In this document: positions 54,782 through 63,886 of the stretch, piece by piece
Numbering within the stretch: position 1 is the first letter of the stretch
Layout: the number at the start of each line of letters is the position of its first letter
DNA from: Bordetella parapertussis
Lineage (GTDB): Bacteria; Pseudomonadota; Gammaproteobacteria; Burkholderiales; Burkholderiaceae_B
Length of the DNA: 64,000 nt
NCBI GenBank assembly: GCA_945903445.1
Contig: CAMDNZ010000012.1
Span: 13,756-77,755, forward strand
Direction of reading: 5' to 3'
Translations under genes and position numbers: made by a program
The notes under the pieces: generated by a model
The model's input: only the letters and a program-made list of their open reading frames with translations
Databases searched by the model: none
What the model was told of the DNA's origin: nothing

Positions 54782-56007
54782 TGCTCGAGTTCGACGAGGC
54801 CCAGCACCGCCTGGCCCACGCTGCGCTGGCCCCCACTCATACCGAAATCGTGCCCTTGCACGCTGCCCGAGGCAGGGTCCTGGCCCATGCCGTGCTGGCG
54901 ACGCAAGACCTGCCGCCAGCCGATAACAGTGCCATGGACGGCTACGCGCTGCGTCTGGCCGACGTGCAAGGCGCTCAGGGCGCCACCCGTTTACCTGTTA
55001 CCCAGACGATCTACGCGGGCGAGCCCGTCGCGCCACTGGCTCCGGGAAGTGCAGCACGCGTGTTCACGGGCAGCCTGATTCCGCCCGGTGCTGATGTCGT
55101 TGTGATGCAAGAACAGGCCAAGCATGACGGCGACTTCGTTGAACTGAGCGGCACCGCCACTGACGGCCAATACATTCGTCGCCGGGCATCCGACACGCAA
55201 AGCGGCGCACCGGTGCTGGCGGCAGGGCTACGCCTGCACGCTGCGCACATCGGCATGCTGGCCGCTCAAGGACTGGCCGCCGTCACCGTCCGGCCGATCG
55301 TTCGAATCGGTATCCTGACCTCCGGCGACGAGTTGATCGCGCCGGGCCAATCGCGTGCCGATCATCAAGTCTACGATGCCAACGCGCCCATGCTGGCAGC
55401 CTTGGCCGACATGCTGGGCGCGCATGTGAGCGCAGTCGTCCGCGTACCGGACGACCACAATGCCTTGACCCAGGCGTTCGAGCGGCTGGCGCATGCCTGC
55501 GATCTGATCGTCAGCGTCGGAGGGGTGTCTGTCGGCGACAAGGATCTCATCAAACCAGTGCTGCACGATTTGGGAGCCAGCCTCGATTTGTGGCGAGTGC
55601 GGATGAAGCCCGGCAAACCCGTCGCACTGGCCCATCTTGGCGACGTGCCCGTCGTCGGCTTGCCTGGCAATCCGGTATCGGCTTTCGCGGTGTTCACACT
55701 GCTGGTCACTCCGCTGATTCGGCGCATGCAAGGCCGCGGCGATGTATTCCCGCGCAGACAACGCATGCCCCTGCGTCTGGCACGGGTGCAGCATGACTCA
55801 CGCGAAGAGTTCCTGCGGGTTCAAGTGCGCCCGTCGACGCATTCGGGGCTGGCGGCGGCGTCTGAGCTGGTGCCCTTCGATCGTCAGGATTCCAGTATCG
55901 TCAGCAGCCTGCCTTGGGCCCATGGCTTGGCGCGCATCGCCGCCGACACCCCCACCCACGATGGCGACTGGGTCGATTACTACGACTTGGCGCACTGGTT
56001 GGATTGA
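54781..56007 (+). CDS. moeA: Molybdopterin molybdenumtransferase
   Basis: A 408-residue MoeA that inserts molybdate into adenylylated molybdopterin. It shows LPPADNSAMDGYAL, FTGSLIPPGADVVVMQE, ILTSGDELIAPG, VSVGDKDLIKPVL and LPGNPVSAFAVF. The order moaC-moaD-moaE-moeA is one operon. It ends 22 bases before the convergent moaA gene. Confidence 0.95.
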   Translation: MLEFDEAQHRLAHAALAPTHTEIVPLHAARGRVLAHAVLATQDLPPADNSAMDGYALRLADVQGAQGATRLPVTQTIYAGEPVAPLAPGSAARVFTGSLIPPGADVVVMQEQAKHDGDFVELSGTATDGQYIRRRASDTQSGAPVLAAGLRLHAAHIGMLAAQGLAAVTVRPIVRIGILTSGDELIAPGQSRADHQVYDANAPMLAALADMLGAHVSAVVRVPDDHNALTQAFERLAHACDLIVSVGGVSVGDKDLIKPVLHDLGASLDLWRVRMKPGKPVALAHLGDVPVVGLPGNPVSAFAVFTLLVTPLIRRMQGRGDVFPRRQRMPLRLARVQHDSREEFLRVQVRPSTHSGLAAASELVPFDRQDSSIVSSLPWAHGLARIAADTPTHDGDWVDYYDLAHWLD

Positions 56008-56029
56008 TGCAAGCTAGCCCGGATGCAAA

Positions 56030-57088
56030 TCAACCGCCAATAAAGCTCATTTCGACGCGAGACTCGCGAACGATCGGCTGACCGCTGGCGCGCTGTTCGG
56101 AATAGTTGTCGTGACGGGCGCGCCATATCCGACCAATGGAATCGGTCAAACCGGCATCGTCATGCGCGTTATGCAAAGCGGGCCGCAAATCGTGGCCTTG
56201 CGTGCCAAACAAACAGGTATAAAGCCGGCCGTCCGGCCCCAGGCGCAGGCGTGTGCATCCGCCACAGAAGGCTTCGGTCACACTGGCAATCACGCCAATC
56301 TCACCCGCGCCGTCCAGATAACGCCACCGTCGCGCCACCCGCCCCATGGCAGGCTCCTCGACCGGTTCGATGGGAAACTCGGCTTGCACCCGGGCCAACA
56401 TTTCGGCGCTTGCGACCACCTCGTCGCGTCGCCAGCCATTGGTAGCCCCCACGTCCATGTATTCGATAAACCGCAGCACATGGCCGCTATGACGAAACCG
56501 CCGCGCCATGGGCACGATCTGATCTTCGTTCACGCCAGCACGCACCACCATGTTGATGCGGATCGGCCCAAGCCCGGCATCGGCGGCAGCGTCGATGCCG
56601 CGCAGTACTTGATCGGGCGTGAACGCCGTATCGGACATGCGGGCGAAAACCTCTGGCGCCAGCGCATCCATGCTCACCGTCACACGCGACAGACCGGCAT
56701 CGGCCAAGCCGCGCGCCTGGCGTGCCAGCAGCACGCCATTGGTGGTCAAGGTCAAATCGAGGGCAGTCCCGTCGGGCTGACGCAGCTCGGCCAGTCGCGC
56801 GACCAACCGGTCGATATGCTTGCGCAGCAAAGGCTCGCCACCAGTCAGTCGGAGTTTTTCGACGCCTAGGGATGCGAACGCCCGCGAGATACGAACGATC
56901 TGATCGAAGGACAGACGCTCGGACGCGGGCATAAAGGGATAGTTAGCACCGAACACTTCACGCGGCATGCAATAACTGCAACGAAAATTGCAGCGGTCGA
57001 TGACCGAGATGCGCAAATCGCGCAAGGGGCGGCCGCGCCGATCCAGCACGGCCGCGGCAGCTGCCTCGCGGGCCGCTGCCCGCGTCAT
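56030..57088 (-). CDS. moaA: GTP 3',8-cyclase
   Basis: A 352-residue radical-SAM enzyme that makes the first pterin intermediate with MoaC. The N-terminal cluster motif is CNFRCSYC, the second cluster CGGCTRLRL...CLFG, and the C-terminus ends in the needed Gly-Gly (MSFIGG). An alanine/arginine-rich N-terminal extension of about 20 residues precedes the core. Its start directly touches the stop of the universal stress protein gene. Confidence 0.96.
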   Translation of the reverse strand: MTRAAAREAAAAAVLDRRGRPLRDLRISVIDRCNFRCSYCMPREVFGANYPFMPASERLSFDQIVRISRAFASLGVEKLRLTGGEPLLRKHIDRLVARLAELRQPDGTALDLTLTTNGVLLARQARGLADAGLSRVTVSMDALAPEVFARMSDTAFTPDQVLRGIDAAADAGLGPIRINMVVRAGVNEDQIVPMARRFRHSGHVLRFIEYMDVGATNGWRRDEVVASAEMLARVQAEFPIEPVEEPAMGRVARRWRYLDGAGEIGVIASVTEAFCGGCTRLRLGPDGRLYTCLFGTQGHDLRPALHNAHDDAGLTDSIGRIWRARHDNYSEQRASGQPIVRESRVEMSFIGG

Positions 57089-57547
57089 CTACTCGTCCTT
57101 GACGCGATAGACCAATACGCCCACGGTAGCCAGCGACAACACCTTAGCCGTCACGCTTCCCAGCAGCAGACGCGACAATCCGCTGCGTCCATGGCTGCCG
57201 ATGAAGATCAAATCGCACTTCTCTTCATCAGCGGCCTGCACGATGCCGTCGGCCACGTTGAAATTGGACACCGCCCGAAACTGCGCCTTGACCCCTGCGG
57301 TTTGAGCGCGATCGACGATATGACCCAGATATTTGTCGGCTTGGTCGTTGGCCGCTTTTTCGTAGTCTTCGTCGGTAATCGCATAGGCAGCCGCCATGCC
57401 GTCGAACCCAATGGTGGCGGCAAAAGGCTGGGTCACGTTTAGTGCCAGCACCTCGGCACCGATCGAACGGGCAAAGGTAATACCGGCATTGGCGGCTTGC
57501 GCCGACAAAGGCGAGCCATCGGTCGGAATCAGGATTTTCTTGAACAT
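57089..57547 (-). CDS. Universal stress protein (UspA family)
   Basis: A 152-residue single-domain Usp with KILIPTDGSPLS at the start and the ATP-binding motif GSHGRSGLSRLLLGSVT near residues 120-136. It responds to stress, with no defined reaction. The start has AGGAG nine bases upstream. It lies immediately before moaA on the same strand. Confidence 0.93.
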   Translation of the reverse strand: MFKKILIPTDGSPLSAQAANAGITFARSIGAEVLALNVTQPFAATIGFDGMAAAYAITDEDYEKAANDQADKYLGHIVDRAQTAGVKAQFRAVSNFNVADGIVQAADEEKCDLIFIGSHGRSGLSRLLLGSVTAKVLSLATVGVLVYRVKDE

Positions 57548-57583
57548 GACAGGCTCCTATACGTTCGAACGTGAATCGGCAGA

Positions 57584-57928
57584 TTACATGAACTGCTGGG
57601 CGGCGGAATACAGGTTCTGGCAACGGGTGCCGCTACGACAATACGCAAGCACCGGGCCAGGCAGCGTCTTCAGCAGTTCGGCGAAGCGGATGGCGTCGCC
57701 GATGGTGAGTGCGTTGCCCTCGACGGGCTGATACTCGACCGACAGTCCGGCCGCGCGCGCCGCCTCGGCCACGGCTTCGTATGTCGGTTGATCGACACCG
57801 CCTTCGAAGTCGGGGCGATTGACGATGACGCTGCGATACCCCTCGAACGCCACCTCGGCCATGTGCTCGGGCCCCAGTTGGGGCGCGACGGCGAAGTTCT
57901 GATTGATCGGGCGGATGTAGTCGGACAT
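57584..57928 (-). CDS. DUF442/TIGR01244-family phosphatase-like protein
   Basis: A 114-residue protein of the beta-lactamase-hydrolase-like phosphatase group. It has VAPQLGPEHMAEVAFEGYRSVIVNRPD and the phosphatase-type active-site loop YCRSGTRCQNL. Related domains sit on sulfur dioxygenase (Blh) proteins of sulfide detoxification. The protein stands alone here. The start has AGGA upstream. Confidence 0.88.
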   Translation of the reverse strand: MSDYIRPINQNFAVAPQLGPEHMAEVAFEGYRSVIVNRPDFEGGVDQPTYEAVAEAARAAGLSVEYQPVEGNALTIGDAIRFAELLKTLPGPVLAYCRSGTRCQNLYSAAQQFM

Positions 57929-58006
57929 GTCTGCTTCCTAAGGCTGTGATGATGCTTACAGTATAGTGGCGCGGAACCGCGCTGTATGCCCACGGTCTGA
58001 CTCAGC

Positions 58007-58912
58007 ATGCCCGAACCTCGTCTACCGATCAAACGTCTGCTGGCCTGTGCCGTGCTGGTCATCTCCAGCGTGGTGGGTTGCCACCAATTGGATACCTGGC
58101 AGCGCCAGGCGATTTTCTCTCCCGAAGCCGAGCAACAACGCTGGTGGCGCGAGCCGCCTGCCGGCACGCGCGAGTACGACCTGCGCTTGCCCGGTGGCGA
58201 TACCGTACACGCGTGGTACTGGCAAAGTCCTAAACCGGATGCACCGGCTGTGTTGTATCTGCATGGCGCGCGCTGGAATCTAAATGGCAGCGCTTTTCGA
58301 ATGGAGGCGTGGACCGATATGGGCTATTCGGTGCTGGCCATCGATTACCGGGGTTTCGGGAAATCGACGCCAACGCTGCCTTCTCAACGCTCGGCCAACG
58401 AAGACGCCTTAGCCGCCTTGCAAGAGCTGGCGCGCCAGCAACCTGATCCGACTCGCCGCTTCATTTACGGCCATAGCCTGGGCGGTGCCATCGCCATCGA
58501 TTTGGCTTCGCGCACGGATGCGCCTCCTTTCGCCGGCATGATCGTCGAATCCAGTTTCACCAGTGTCGGTGCCATGTTGAGCACCATGAAGTACGGCTGG
58601 GTACCCGGCGTGAACTGGCTCGTGACACAGCCCTTCGATTCGCTCACCCGGCTGGCCACCTTGAAAACGCCCATTCTGTTCATTCACGGCACGGCCGATC
58701 GGGTGGTGCCGCACACCATGAGCGATCAGCTCTATGAAGGTGCACTGGCGGTGGCACCCACGCTCAAGCGACTGGTGAAGATAGAAGGGGCATCGCACTC
58801 GGGCGCCGTACGCAGCGGTGCGATTTATCGCGAGGCCGTCGCCAGTTTCATGCGCGATGCCGCATATGCCTACGCGCCCCCCGAGGTTCGATTGGGCACC
58901 TCATCGAACTGA
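58007..58912 (+). CDS. Alpha/beta hydrolase, probable envelope-anchored
   Basis: A 301-residue hydrolase with an N-terminal hydrophobic stretch ending VVGC, which could be a lipobox though the signal is short. The catalytic set is visible: LYLHGARWNLNGS, nucleophile elbow YGHSLGGAIAI, acid in HGTADRVVP and histidine in EGASHSGAV. It resembles BEM46/YfhR-type hydrolases. The substrate is unknown. Confidence 0.83.
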   Translation: MPEPRLPIKRLLACAVLVISSVVGCHQLDTWQRQAIFSPEAEQQRWWREPPAGTREYDLRLPGGDTVHAWYWQSPKPDAPAVLYLHGARWNLNGSAFRMEAWTDMGYSVLAIDYRGFGKSTPTLPSQRSANEDALAALQELARQQPDPTRRFIYGHSLGGAIAIDLASRTDAPPFAGMIVESSFTSVGAMLSTMKYGWVPGVNWLVTQPFDSLTRLATLKTPILFIHGTADRVVPHTMSDQLYEGALAVAPTLKRLVKIEGASHSGAVRSGAIYREAVASFMRDAAYAYAPPEVRLGTSSN

Positions 58913-58931
58913 ACCCGAAAGACGCAAAACC

Positions 58932-59405
58932 TCAGGAGTTCGCGTGCTTGGGCTGCGGATGCCCTTTGCGACGCGCCAACAGAAGCGCACGCAGGCGGTC
59001 ATAGGCCAGGTTGTAGAAAAACGTATACGGCAGATAGAACAACACCAGCCCGATATCGACCAGCACGGCGTGCCAAAGCGTCACGTCCATCCACCACGCG
59101 ATGAACGGCACCGCCATGATCAGCAGCCCCAGCTCGAATAGAAACGCATGCCCGACTCGTACGGCCAGGGTTCGGTGCCATCCCGCACGAGCCTGCCATC
59201 GGTCGAACAACCAGTTAAACACCATGTTCCACAGCACGGCCATGAACGCCAACACGCCTGTCAACACGCCCATGTCCGCCATCGCCCGACCCGTCACCCA
59301 GGCCGCCAGCGGGGCCGACAAGCCGATGGCCAGAACTTCGAATAAAAACGCATGGAACAGTCGCTCGCGCCAGGAGCGGGCGTAGGTCGAAGCAGGGGAA
59401 GACAT
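58932..59405 (-). CDS. PACE-family (AceI-like) efflux protein
   Basis: A 157-residue protein with four membrane helices arranged as two bacterial transmembrane-pair (BTP) repeats (RLFHAFLFEVLAIGLSAPLAAW and RVGHAFLFELGLLIMAVPFIAW). This is the proteobacterial antimicrobial compound efflux family, which includes the AceI chlorhexidine exporter. The acidic residue in FLFE of each repeat is kept. Natural substrates may be short diamines. It ends 19 bases from the convergent hydrolase gene. Confidence 0.9.
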   Translation of the reverse strand: MSSPASTYARSWRERLFHAFLFEVLAIGLSAPLAAWVTGRAMADMGVLTGVLAFMAVLWNMVFNWLFDRWQARAGWHRTLAVRVGHAFLFELGLLIMAVPFIAWWMDVTLWHAVLVDIGLVLFYLPYTFFYNLAYDRLRALLLARRKGHPQPKHANS

Positions 59406-59439
59406 CAGGAAAGACCCAACTCAAACGCGGCGTGGGCGC

Positions 59440-60030
59440 CTAGTCTACCGCAGCCCGCTGATGCGCCTGAAGCAGCGGCCAGGGGTTGAATGCACCGTCG
59501 CCGCCATAGACGCCATAGTGCAGGTGAGGCGGCGTGCCCCGCGCATTGCCGGTATTGCCCACGGTGCCCAAAGGTGTGCCAACGGCGACACGCTGGCCGA
59601 CAGACAAGTCGGCTTGCCGATCGAGATGCGCGTAGTAGTGCCGGTGTCCGCCAGGGCCCACCACCCACACCACCAAGCCGCCCAGCCGATTCGTACCGAC
59701 ACGCGTCACCACCCCCTCGGTTGTGGACAAAACCGTCGTCCCACGCGGAGCGAAGATATCGAGGCCCTCGTGACGGCGATCTTTGCCTCGCGGTGCGCCC
59801 CAGGTATCGGCCACCCGGCCCGCAGCTACACCCTGCACGGGCATCGCCAGCGAAATCGGTGGGTCCATGGTAGCCAGTCGCGCATAGTAAAACGGCGTCT
59901 TCAGCACCTGCGGTACATAGGGCCAGGCCACCAGGCCCAAGGCGATCGATCCGGCACAGATCACCAGCCGCCGCAGCCATCGCACGACGCCATCCATGAA
60001 TGCTCTGCCAGGGGAACGTAAATCGGTCAT
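59440..60030 (-). CDS. M23-family peptidoglycan metallopeptidase
   Basis: About 196 residues with an N-terminal membrane anchor (RRLVICAGSIALGLVAWPYV) and an LytM/M23 domain. The zinc ligands are in RRHEGLDIFAPRGT (HxxxD) and PHLHYGVYG (HxH). It may cut cross-links or be a LytM regulator. Since all four motif residues are present, activity is likely. The ATG at 60030 is my choice; a TTG at 60117 and an ATG at 59997 are alternatives. It is divergent from the MscS gene. Confidence 0.87.
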   Translation of the reverse strand: MTDLRSPGRAFMDGVVRWLRRLVICAGSIALGLVAWPYVPQVLKTPFYYARLATMDPPISLAMPVQGVAAGRVADTWGAPRGKDRRHEGLDIFAPRGTTVLSTTEGVVTRVGTNRLGGLVVWVVGPGGHRHYYAHLDRQADLSVGQRVAVGTPLGTVGNTGNARGTPPHLHYGVYGGDGAFNPWPLLQAHQRAAVD

Positions 60031-60170
60031 TGTGATCGGACTGCCTGGCTTGCGTGGGGTTTCCAGAGAACTGCGACGAAACGCTACCGACTCGCGCTGT
60101 TTTATGATGGGGGCCAAAACGGCTTATTGGGCCAGTGCCCTGCAACCCTGTCATTCAGGAGGACGCGCGA

Positions 60171-62843
60171 GTGGTTTCATCTCCCCGCCATCATCATTCA
60201 CCCCCCTTTTTTGCCCGACTGTGCCAGACGGTGCCGTGGCAATCCTGGCTGGCGATGCTGGTAGTGTTCGGGGCTGCGCTTGCCACATCCTTGGCGCCGT
60301 CGCCCGCATGGGGTGCCGCGGCCGAATCCGCCCCGGCGGCAGACGCCTCGGCTTCGTCCACCGCAACCGCCGCATCGGCAAAATCTGTCACATCTGCCGA
60401 TTTGGTACCGACCAACGGCACTGCCGCAGGTACGCCGTCTTACGGCGCCCTGGCCGATCTGCTGGACAACGCCGCCAGCCGCGATGCGCTCATTGCGCAA
60501 CTGCGCGAACTGGCCAAGTCGGCGCCCGCTGCGTCTACCGCCACAGACGCGAGCAAGCCCGCAGCGAACGCCCCCACCTCTGGTGGACTGCCTGCCGAGG
60601 CAGGTGAACAAACGTTCTCGCGACGTATCGCGAACACCACTCAAGCGTTTCTCGAAGACGTGGTGGAAGACTTCCGCGACGCCGTGGTGGCGTTTCAAAC
60701 GCTGGGACGCGGCGAAGGCGTACACGGGGTGACGCTGGAAGAATGGATCGAGGCGCTGACTAGCTTGGGTATCGTCATCGCTGCGACCATGCTGGCGTAT
60801 GCGCTGTTTCGTCTGCTGGCCAGCCGGATTTATGCCCGTATCGATCGCTGGGTCGCCGTGCAACTCGCCTTGAACTCGCCTTCCCGTTCGGCTGTTGCCG
60901 CCTCCACTACAGCCACAGCCGCAGAGAAAACCACGACGTCGGCCTCAGCCACCCACGTGCCGTCTGCCCCATCGCACACAGGCGATTTTGGATGGTATTT
61001 CGGCAAGCTTTATCGCTGCCTGGTGGCGATGTTCGGCGCGCTGTTGATCGATATCGGCGTCATTGTCATGGCGGGCATCGCCGGTTATGCGGTCGGCTTG
61101 TGGAGTGCGGGCACGGGTGGCCTCGCCGTACTGGACTCCATGTTCGTCAACGCCTTTCTGGCCGTCGAGATCGCCAAGGCGCTGGTTCGCGTCGTGTTTG
61201 CCACGCGCTATCAGCACCTGCGGCTGCTGACCATGGCCGACGATATCGCCATCTACTGGAACGCCTGGCTCGCGCATCTGATCAGCTGGACCGGCTACGG
61301 CATTCTGATCGCTGTGCCGCTATTGAAAGCCATGTTCTCGGCAGCCATCGGTCAGTTGATCGGTCTGCTGTTGATGGTGGGCGTCTACATCTATGCCGTG
61401 CGGGTCATCTGGCGCAATCGCAAGCTGTTGCGCGATCGGCTCGAACGCCGTGCAAATCTTGCCTCGACCGCGTTTTTCAGCACGCTGATCCGCATGCTGG
61501 CGCGCATCTGGCACCTGCTGGCCATCGGCTATTTCACGGTTTTGCTGGTGGTCAGCCAGATCGCGCCTGAATCGGCGCTGCCCTTCATGGCCCGAGCGAC
61601 CGGGCAAAGCCTGATCGCCATCGCCGTTGGCCTGATTCTATCGACCTTGATGTCGATCGTGCTCGCTCAACGCATTCGTCTGTCGGACAGCCTGCGAACC
61701 CGTCTGCCCATGCTGGAAAAGCGGGTCAATGCTTACGTTCCCGCCACCATCAAAGCGCTGCGCACGCTGATTCTGGCATGCGTGGTGTTGGTGGTGCTGG
61801 ACGCCTGGGGAGCCTTCAACCTGCCGCAATGGCTGGCCTCGGAATCCGGCAGCCGCAGCCTGGGCACCATTATTCACGTCGGCATTATTCTGTTGATCGC
61901 CGCGTTGATGTGGACGGTGATCGCCAGCATCATCGAGCACCGCCTGAGCACGACGGCCGGCCAAGGTGCGCCCAGCGCACGCGAGCGCACTTTGCTGGCG
62001 CTGTTTCGCAACGCCGCGCTGATCGTTATCGTGACCATGACGATCCTGATCGTGCTGTCGCAGATCGGAATCGATATCGCACCGTTGATCGCCGGTGCGG
62101 GCGTGGTCGGTCTGGCCATCGGTTTCGGCGCACAAAAGCTGGTGCAAGACATCATCACCGGCATTTTCATTCAGCTCGAAAACGGTATGAACCAGAACGA
62201 CGTCGTCGAAGCCGCTGGCGTATTCGGCACTGTCGAAAAAATCACCATCCGCTCGGTCGGCATCCGGACGCTGGATGGCGGCTATCACCTCATCCCCTTC
62301 TCTTCGGTGGACACGGTAGTCAACCACATGCGTGACTTCTCGTACCACCTAGGCGAATACACCATCGCCCATCGCGAGAGCGTGGACGACGCCATTTTCC
62401 ATCTGGAACGTGCCTTCGACGAACTCAAACAAGACGCTGTCCTGGCGCCCGAGATCATGGAGAACATGACTGTGGCGGGGGTCACCTCGCTCAATGAACG
62501 GGGTTTTACCATTCGGGTGTTGATTAAGACCACGCCGGGCATGCAATGGGCGATCCAACGGGCTTACAACCGGCTGGTCAAAAAACATTTCAACGCGGCC
62601 AATATCGAGCTGCCTTATCCGCATACCGTGGTGTATTTCGGCCAGGATAAAAACGGCCTGGCGGCACAGCCCGAACACTATCCGGCGGGCAATGCACCGG
62701 GGGCGGGTCAAATGCCCCATGTGCTGCCTACCGCCGACGTCCAAGACTCCAGAGAAGCGCTTGGCAACGAGCTGGACACGGTCGTCGATGACGACGGCAA
62801 GCCCAAGCCCGAGCATAGCGGCGACGACAAACCACTGCGTTGA
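60171..62843 (+). CDS. Large MscS-family mechanosensitive channel
   Basis: An 890-residue channel. It has a signal peptide (ending PAWGAA), a long Ala/Thr/Ser-rich periplasmic region, about ten membrane helices (from residue 190), and the MscS core near 620-680 (GAGVVGLAIGFGAQKLVQDIITGIFIQLENGMNQND). The soluble C-terminal domain is followed by an acidic tail. It resembles the YbiO/MscM size class. I choose GTG at 60171 because AGGAGGA lies eight bases before it. An ATG at 60135 has no such site. Confidence 0.9.
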   Translation: MVSSPRHHHSPPFFARLCQTVPWQSWLAMLVVFGAALATSLAPSPAWGAAAESAPAADASASSTATAASAKSVTSADLVPTNGTAAGTPSYGALADLLDNAASRDALIAQLRELAKSAPAASTATDASKPAANAPTSGGLPAEAGEQTFSRRIANTTQAFLEDVVEDFRDAVVAFQTLGRGEGVHGVTLEEWIEALTSLGIVIAATMLAYALFRLLASRIYARIDRWVAVQLALNSPSRSAVAASTTATAAEKTTTSASATHVPSAPSHTGDFGWYFGKLYRCLVAMFGALLIDIGVIVMAGIAGYAVGLWSAGTGGLAVLDSMFVNAFLAVEIAKALVRVVFATRYQHLRLLTMADDIAIYWNAWLAHLISWTGYGILIAVPLLKAMFSAAIGQLIGLLLMVGVYIYAVRVIWRNRKLLRDRLERRANLASTAFFSTLIRMLARIWHLLAIGYFTVLLVVSQIAPESALPFMARATGQSLIAIAVGLILSTLMSIVLAQRIRLSDSLRTRLPMLEKRVNAYVPATIKALRTLILACVVLVVLDAWGAFNLPQWLASESGSRSLGTIIHVGIILLIAALMWTVIASIIEHRLSTTAGQGAPSARERTLLALFRNAALIVIVTMTILIVLSQIGIDIAPLIAGAGVVGLAIGFGAQKLVQDIITGIFIQLENGMNQNDVVEAAGVFGTVEKITIRSVGIRTLDGGYHLIPFSSVDTVVNHMRDFSYHLGEYTIAHRESVDDAIFHLERAFDELKQDAVLAPEIMENMTVAGVTSLNERGFTIRVLIKTTPGMQWAIQRAYNRLVKKHFNAANIELPYPHTVVYFGQDKNGLAAQPEHYPAGNAPGAGQMPHVLPTADVQDSREALGNELDTVVDDDGKPKPEHSGDDKPLR

Positions 62844-62865
62844 GATCGCCAACGCAGGGTGCATC

Positions 62866-62890
62866 AGGGTCCTTGGGGGGGCCCTTTTTT
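62866..62890 (+). terminator. Rho-independent terminator after the MscS gene
   Basis: A 7-bp stem (AGGGTCC/GGGCCCT, one G-T pair) is followed by six Ts, about 23 bases after the stop codon. Confidence 0.8.
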
Positions 62891-63136
62891 CATCGATCGG
62901 ATCGCTATGCGCTACGCGAATTGAATTATTCAAGATTCATTAGTTACTCATGCGCTACATCTTCGAGCTGATTAGCTTCAAAATGAAGTGTCTTCAGTTG
63001 GGTTGATATAAGACTGGAACGCTGGCGATACCAGGACAATAATTTGATGTAGCATCAAATTTCTTTATATTTCCCAAAAGATATATTTAGTCGTGAATAT
63101 GCCAGCACTTCGCGCTGCAAAGGGGGAGGTGCTGTT
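62891..63136. other. AT-rich intergenic patch
   Basis: About 245 bases with clearly lower GC than the surroundings. It holds a small hairpin TGAAG-TGT-CTTCA (62984-62996) and the operator/promoter region listed next. No gene is visible. The base shift suggests acquired DNA or a rearranged boundary. Confidence 0.6.
63041..63071 (+). promoter_or_regulatory. Promoter with overlapping inverted repeat
   Basis: A perfect 9-bp inverted repeat AATTTGATG-TAG-CATCAAATT (63041-63061) overlaps a -35-like TTGATG (63044-63049). A -10-like TATATT (63066-63071) follows after a 16-base spacer. The layout is that of an operator covering the -35 box of the small gene at 63137. Confidence 0.5.
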
Positions 63137-63589
63137 TTGAACGTCGATTTACTTGATTTTTTTTCACGGGTGGCCATGGATCCCGCCTTGGTCGAACAAA
63201 TCACGGCCATGCCCAGCCAAAACCGTCTGGCCGCCGCCCAAGCGCTAGCTCGTATTGCGGCCGAACAAGGAATTTCGGTGCCCACCGAGGATTTTTTCCC
63301 GCTGCTAAACGTCTCGCCCACCACTACTAGCGAAGCCGAGTGGCAGCGTCTGACCGCGCATGTCGACATGCACTCGCCGGTCGATCCGGGTGATCATCAA
63401 GCATTGATGGCACGCGTACAGGTCATAGTCGAGCGTCTGCGTATCAAGGTGTTTCAACGCCCGCACGCTAGGACAATAAGCGCCTCGTACCCATGGCGGC
63501 ACCCGCCCCGTAGTTGCGTCGACTCGAAAAGATTCGTCTGGCGGCTAAAAGCATCGACCCAGGGGAAAAACGCTGCACCGGCAAAATAG
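63137..63589 (+). CDS. Small protein with Nif11-like N-terminal domain
   Basis: A 150-residue protein that starts with TTG at 63137, supported by a GGGGAGG site eight bases upstream. Residues 1-55 (DLLDFFSRVAMDPALVEQI, then RLAAAQALARIAAEQGISV) follow the helical Nif11/nitrile-hydratase-like leader pattern: FL-x-K-like helix, DPAL, an Ala-rich helix and a GISVPTEDF stretch. No Gly-Gly cleavage site or cysteine-rich core is seen. The C-terminal 60 residues are basic and of unclear reality. The stop lies in the terminator of the convergent receptor gene. It could be a RiPP-type precursor or a stand-alone Nif11 protein. No modifying enzyme is in the window. Confidence 0.5.
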   Translation: MNVDLLDFFSRVAMDPALVEQITAMPSQNRLAAAQALARIAAEQGISVPTEDFFPLLNVSPTTTSEAEWQRLTAHVDMHSPVDPGDHQALMARVQVIVERLRIKVFQRPHARTISASYPWRHPPRSCVDSKRFVWRLKASTQGKNAAPAK

Positions 63590-63615
63590 GCCGTGCCCCG
63601 GACGGGGACACGGCC
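63589..63615 (-). terminator. Terminator of the TonB-dependent receptor gene
   Basis: A long imperfect stem GGCCGTGCCCC/GGGGACACGGCC. On the minus strand it is followed by TATTTTG. A second hairpin GAGCGGC/GCCGCTC lies at 63620-63641, closer to the receptor stop codon. Confidence 0.7.
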
Positions 63616-63655
63616 ATTCGAGCGGCATGGTGTAGCCGCTCATTTCTTCTTTGAT

Positions 63656-63886
63656 TTAGAACGTCGCTGTCATCGTGGCGTAGTAAGCACGACCCGGTTC
63701 GTTGTACGTGGCGGCCCCCTGTGCGGTGCCGGAATCGAGGCGGTAGAGCTTCTTGTCGAACAAGTTGTCTACACCAGCCCGCACATACAGATTCTTGTTG
63801 ACCTCGTAGCCTGCGCTCAAACCATAGATAGCGTAGGAACCACGCACGCTAAGCTGTCCTAGCCACGATTTAATCTGACAGTACAA
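63656..63886 (-). pseudogene. 3' fragment of a TonB-dependent siderophore/haem receptor
   Basis: The last 65 or so residues of an outer-membrane receptor: GSYAIYGLSAGYEVNKNLYVRAGVDNLFDKKLYRL and the C-terminal GRAYYATMTATF, with the terminal aromatic residue needed for barrel assembly. Upstream of about 63855 the similarity stops: the frame opens only to 63886 and the sequence becomes AT-rich with stops. A full receptor has about 700 residues, so this is a remnant cut off by insertion or rearrangement. A terminator still follows it. Confidence 0.75.
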
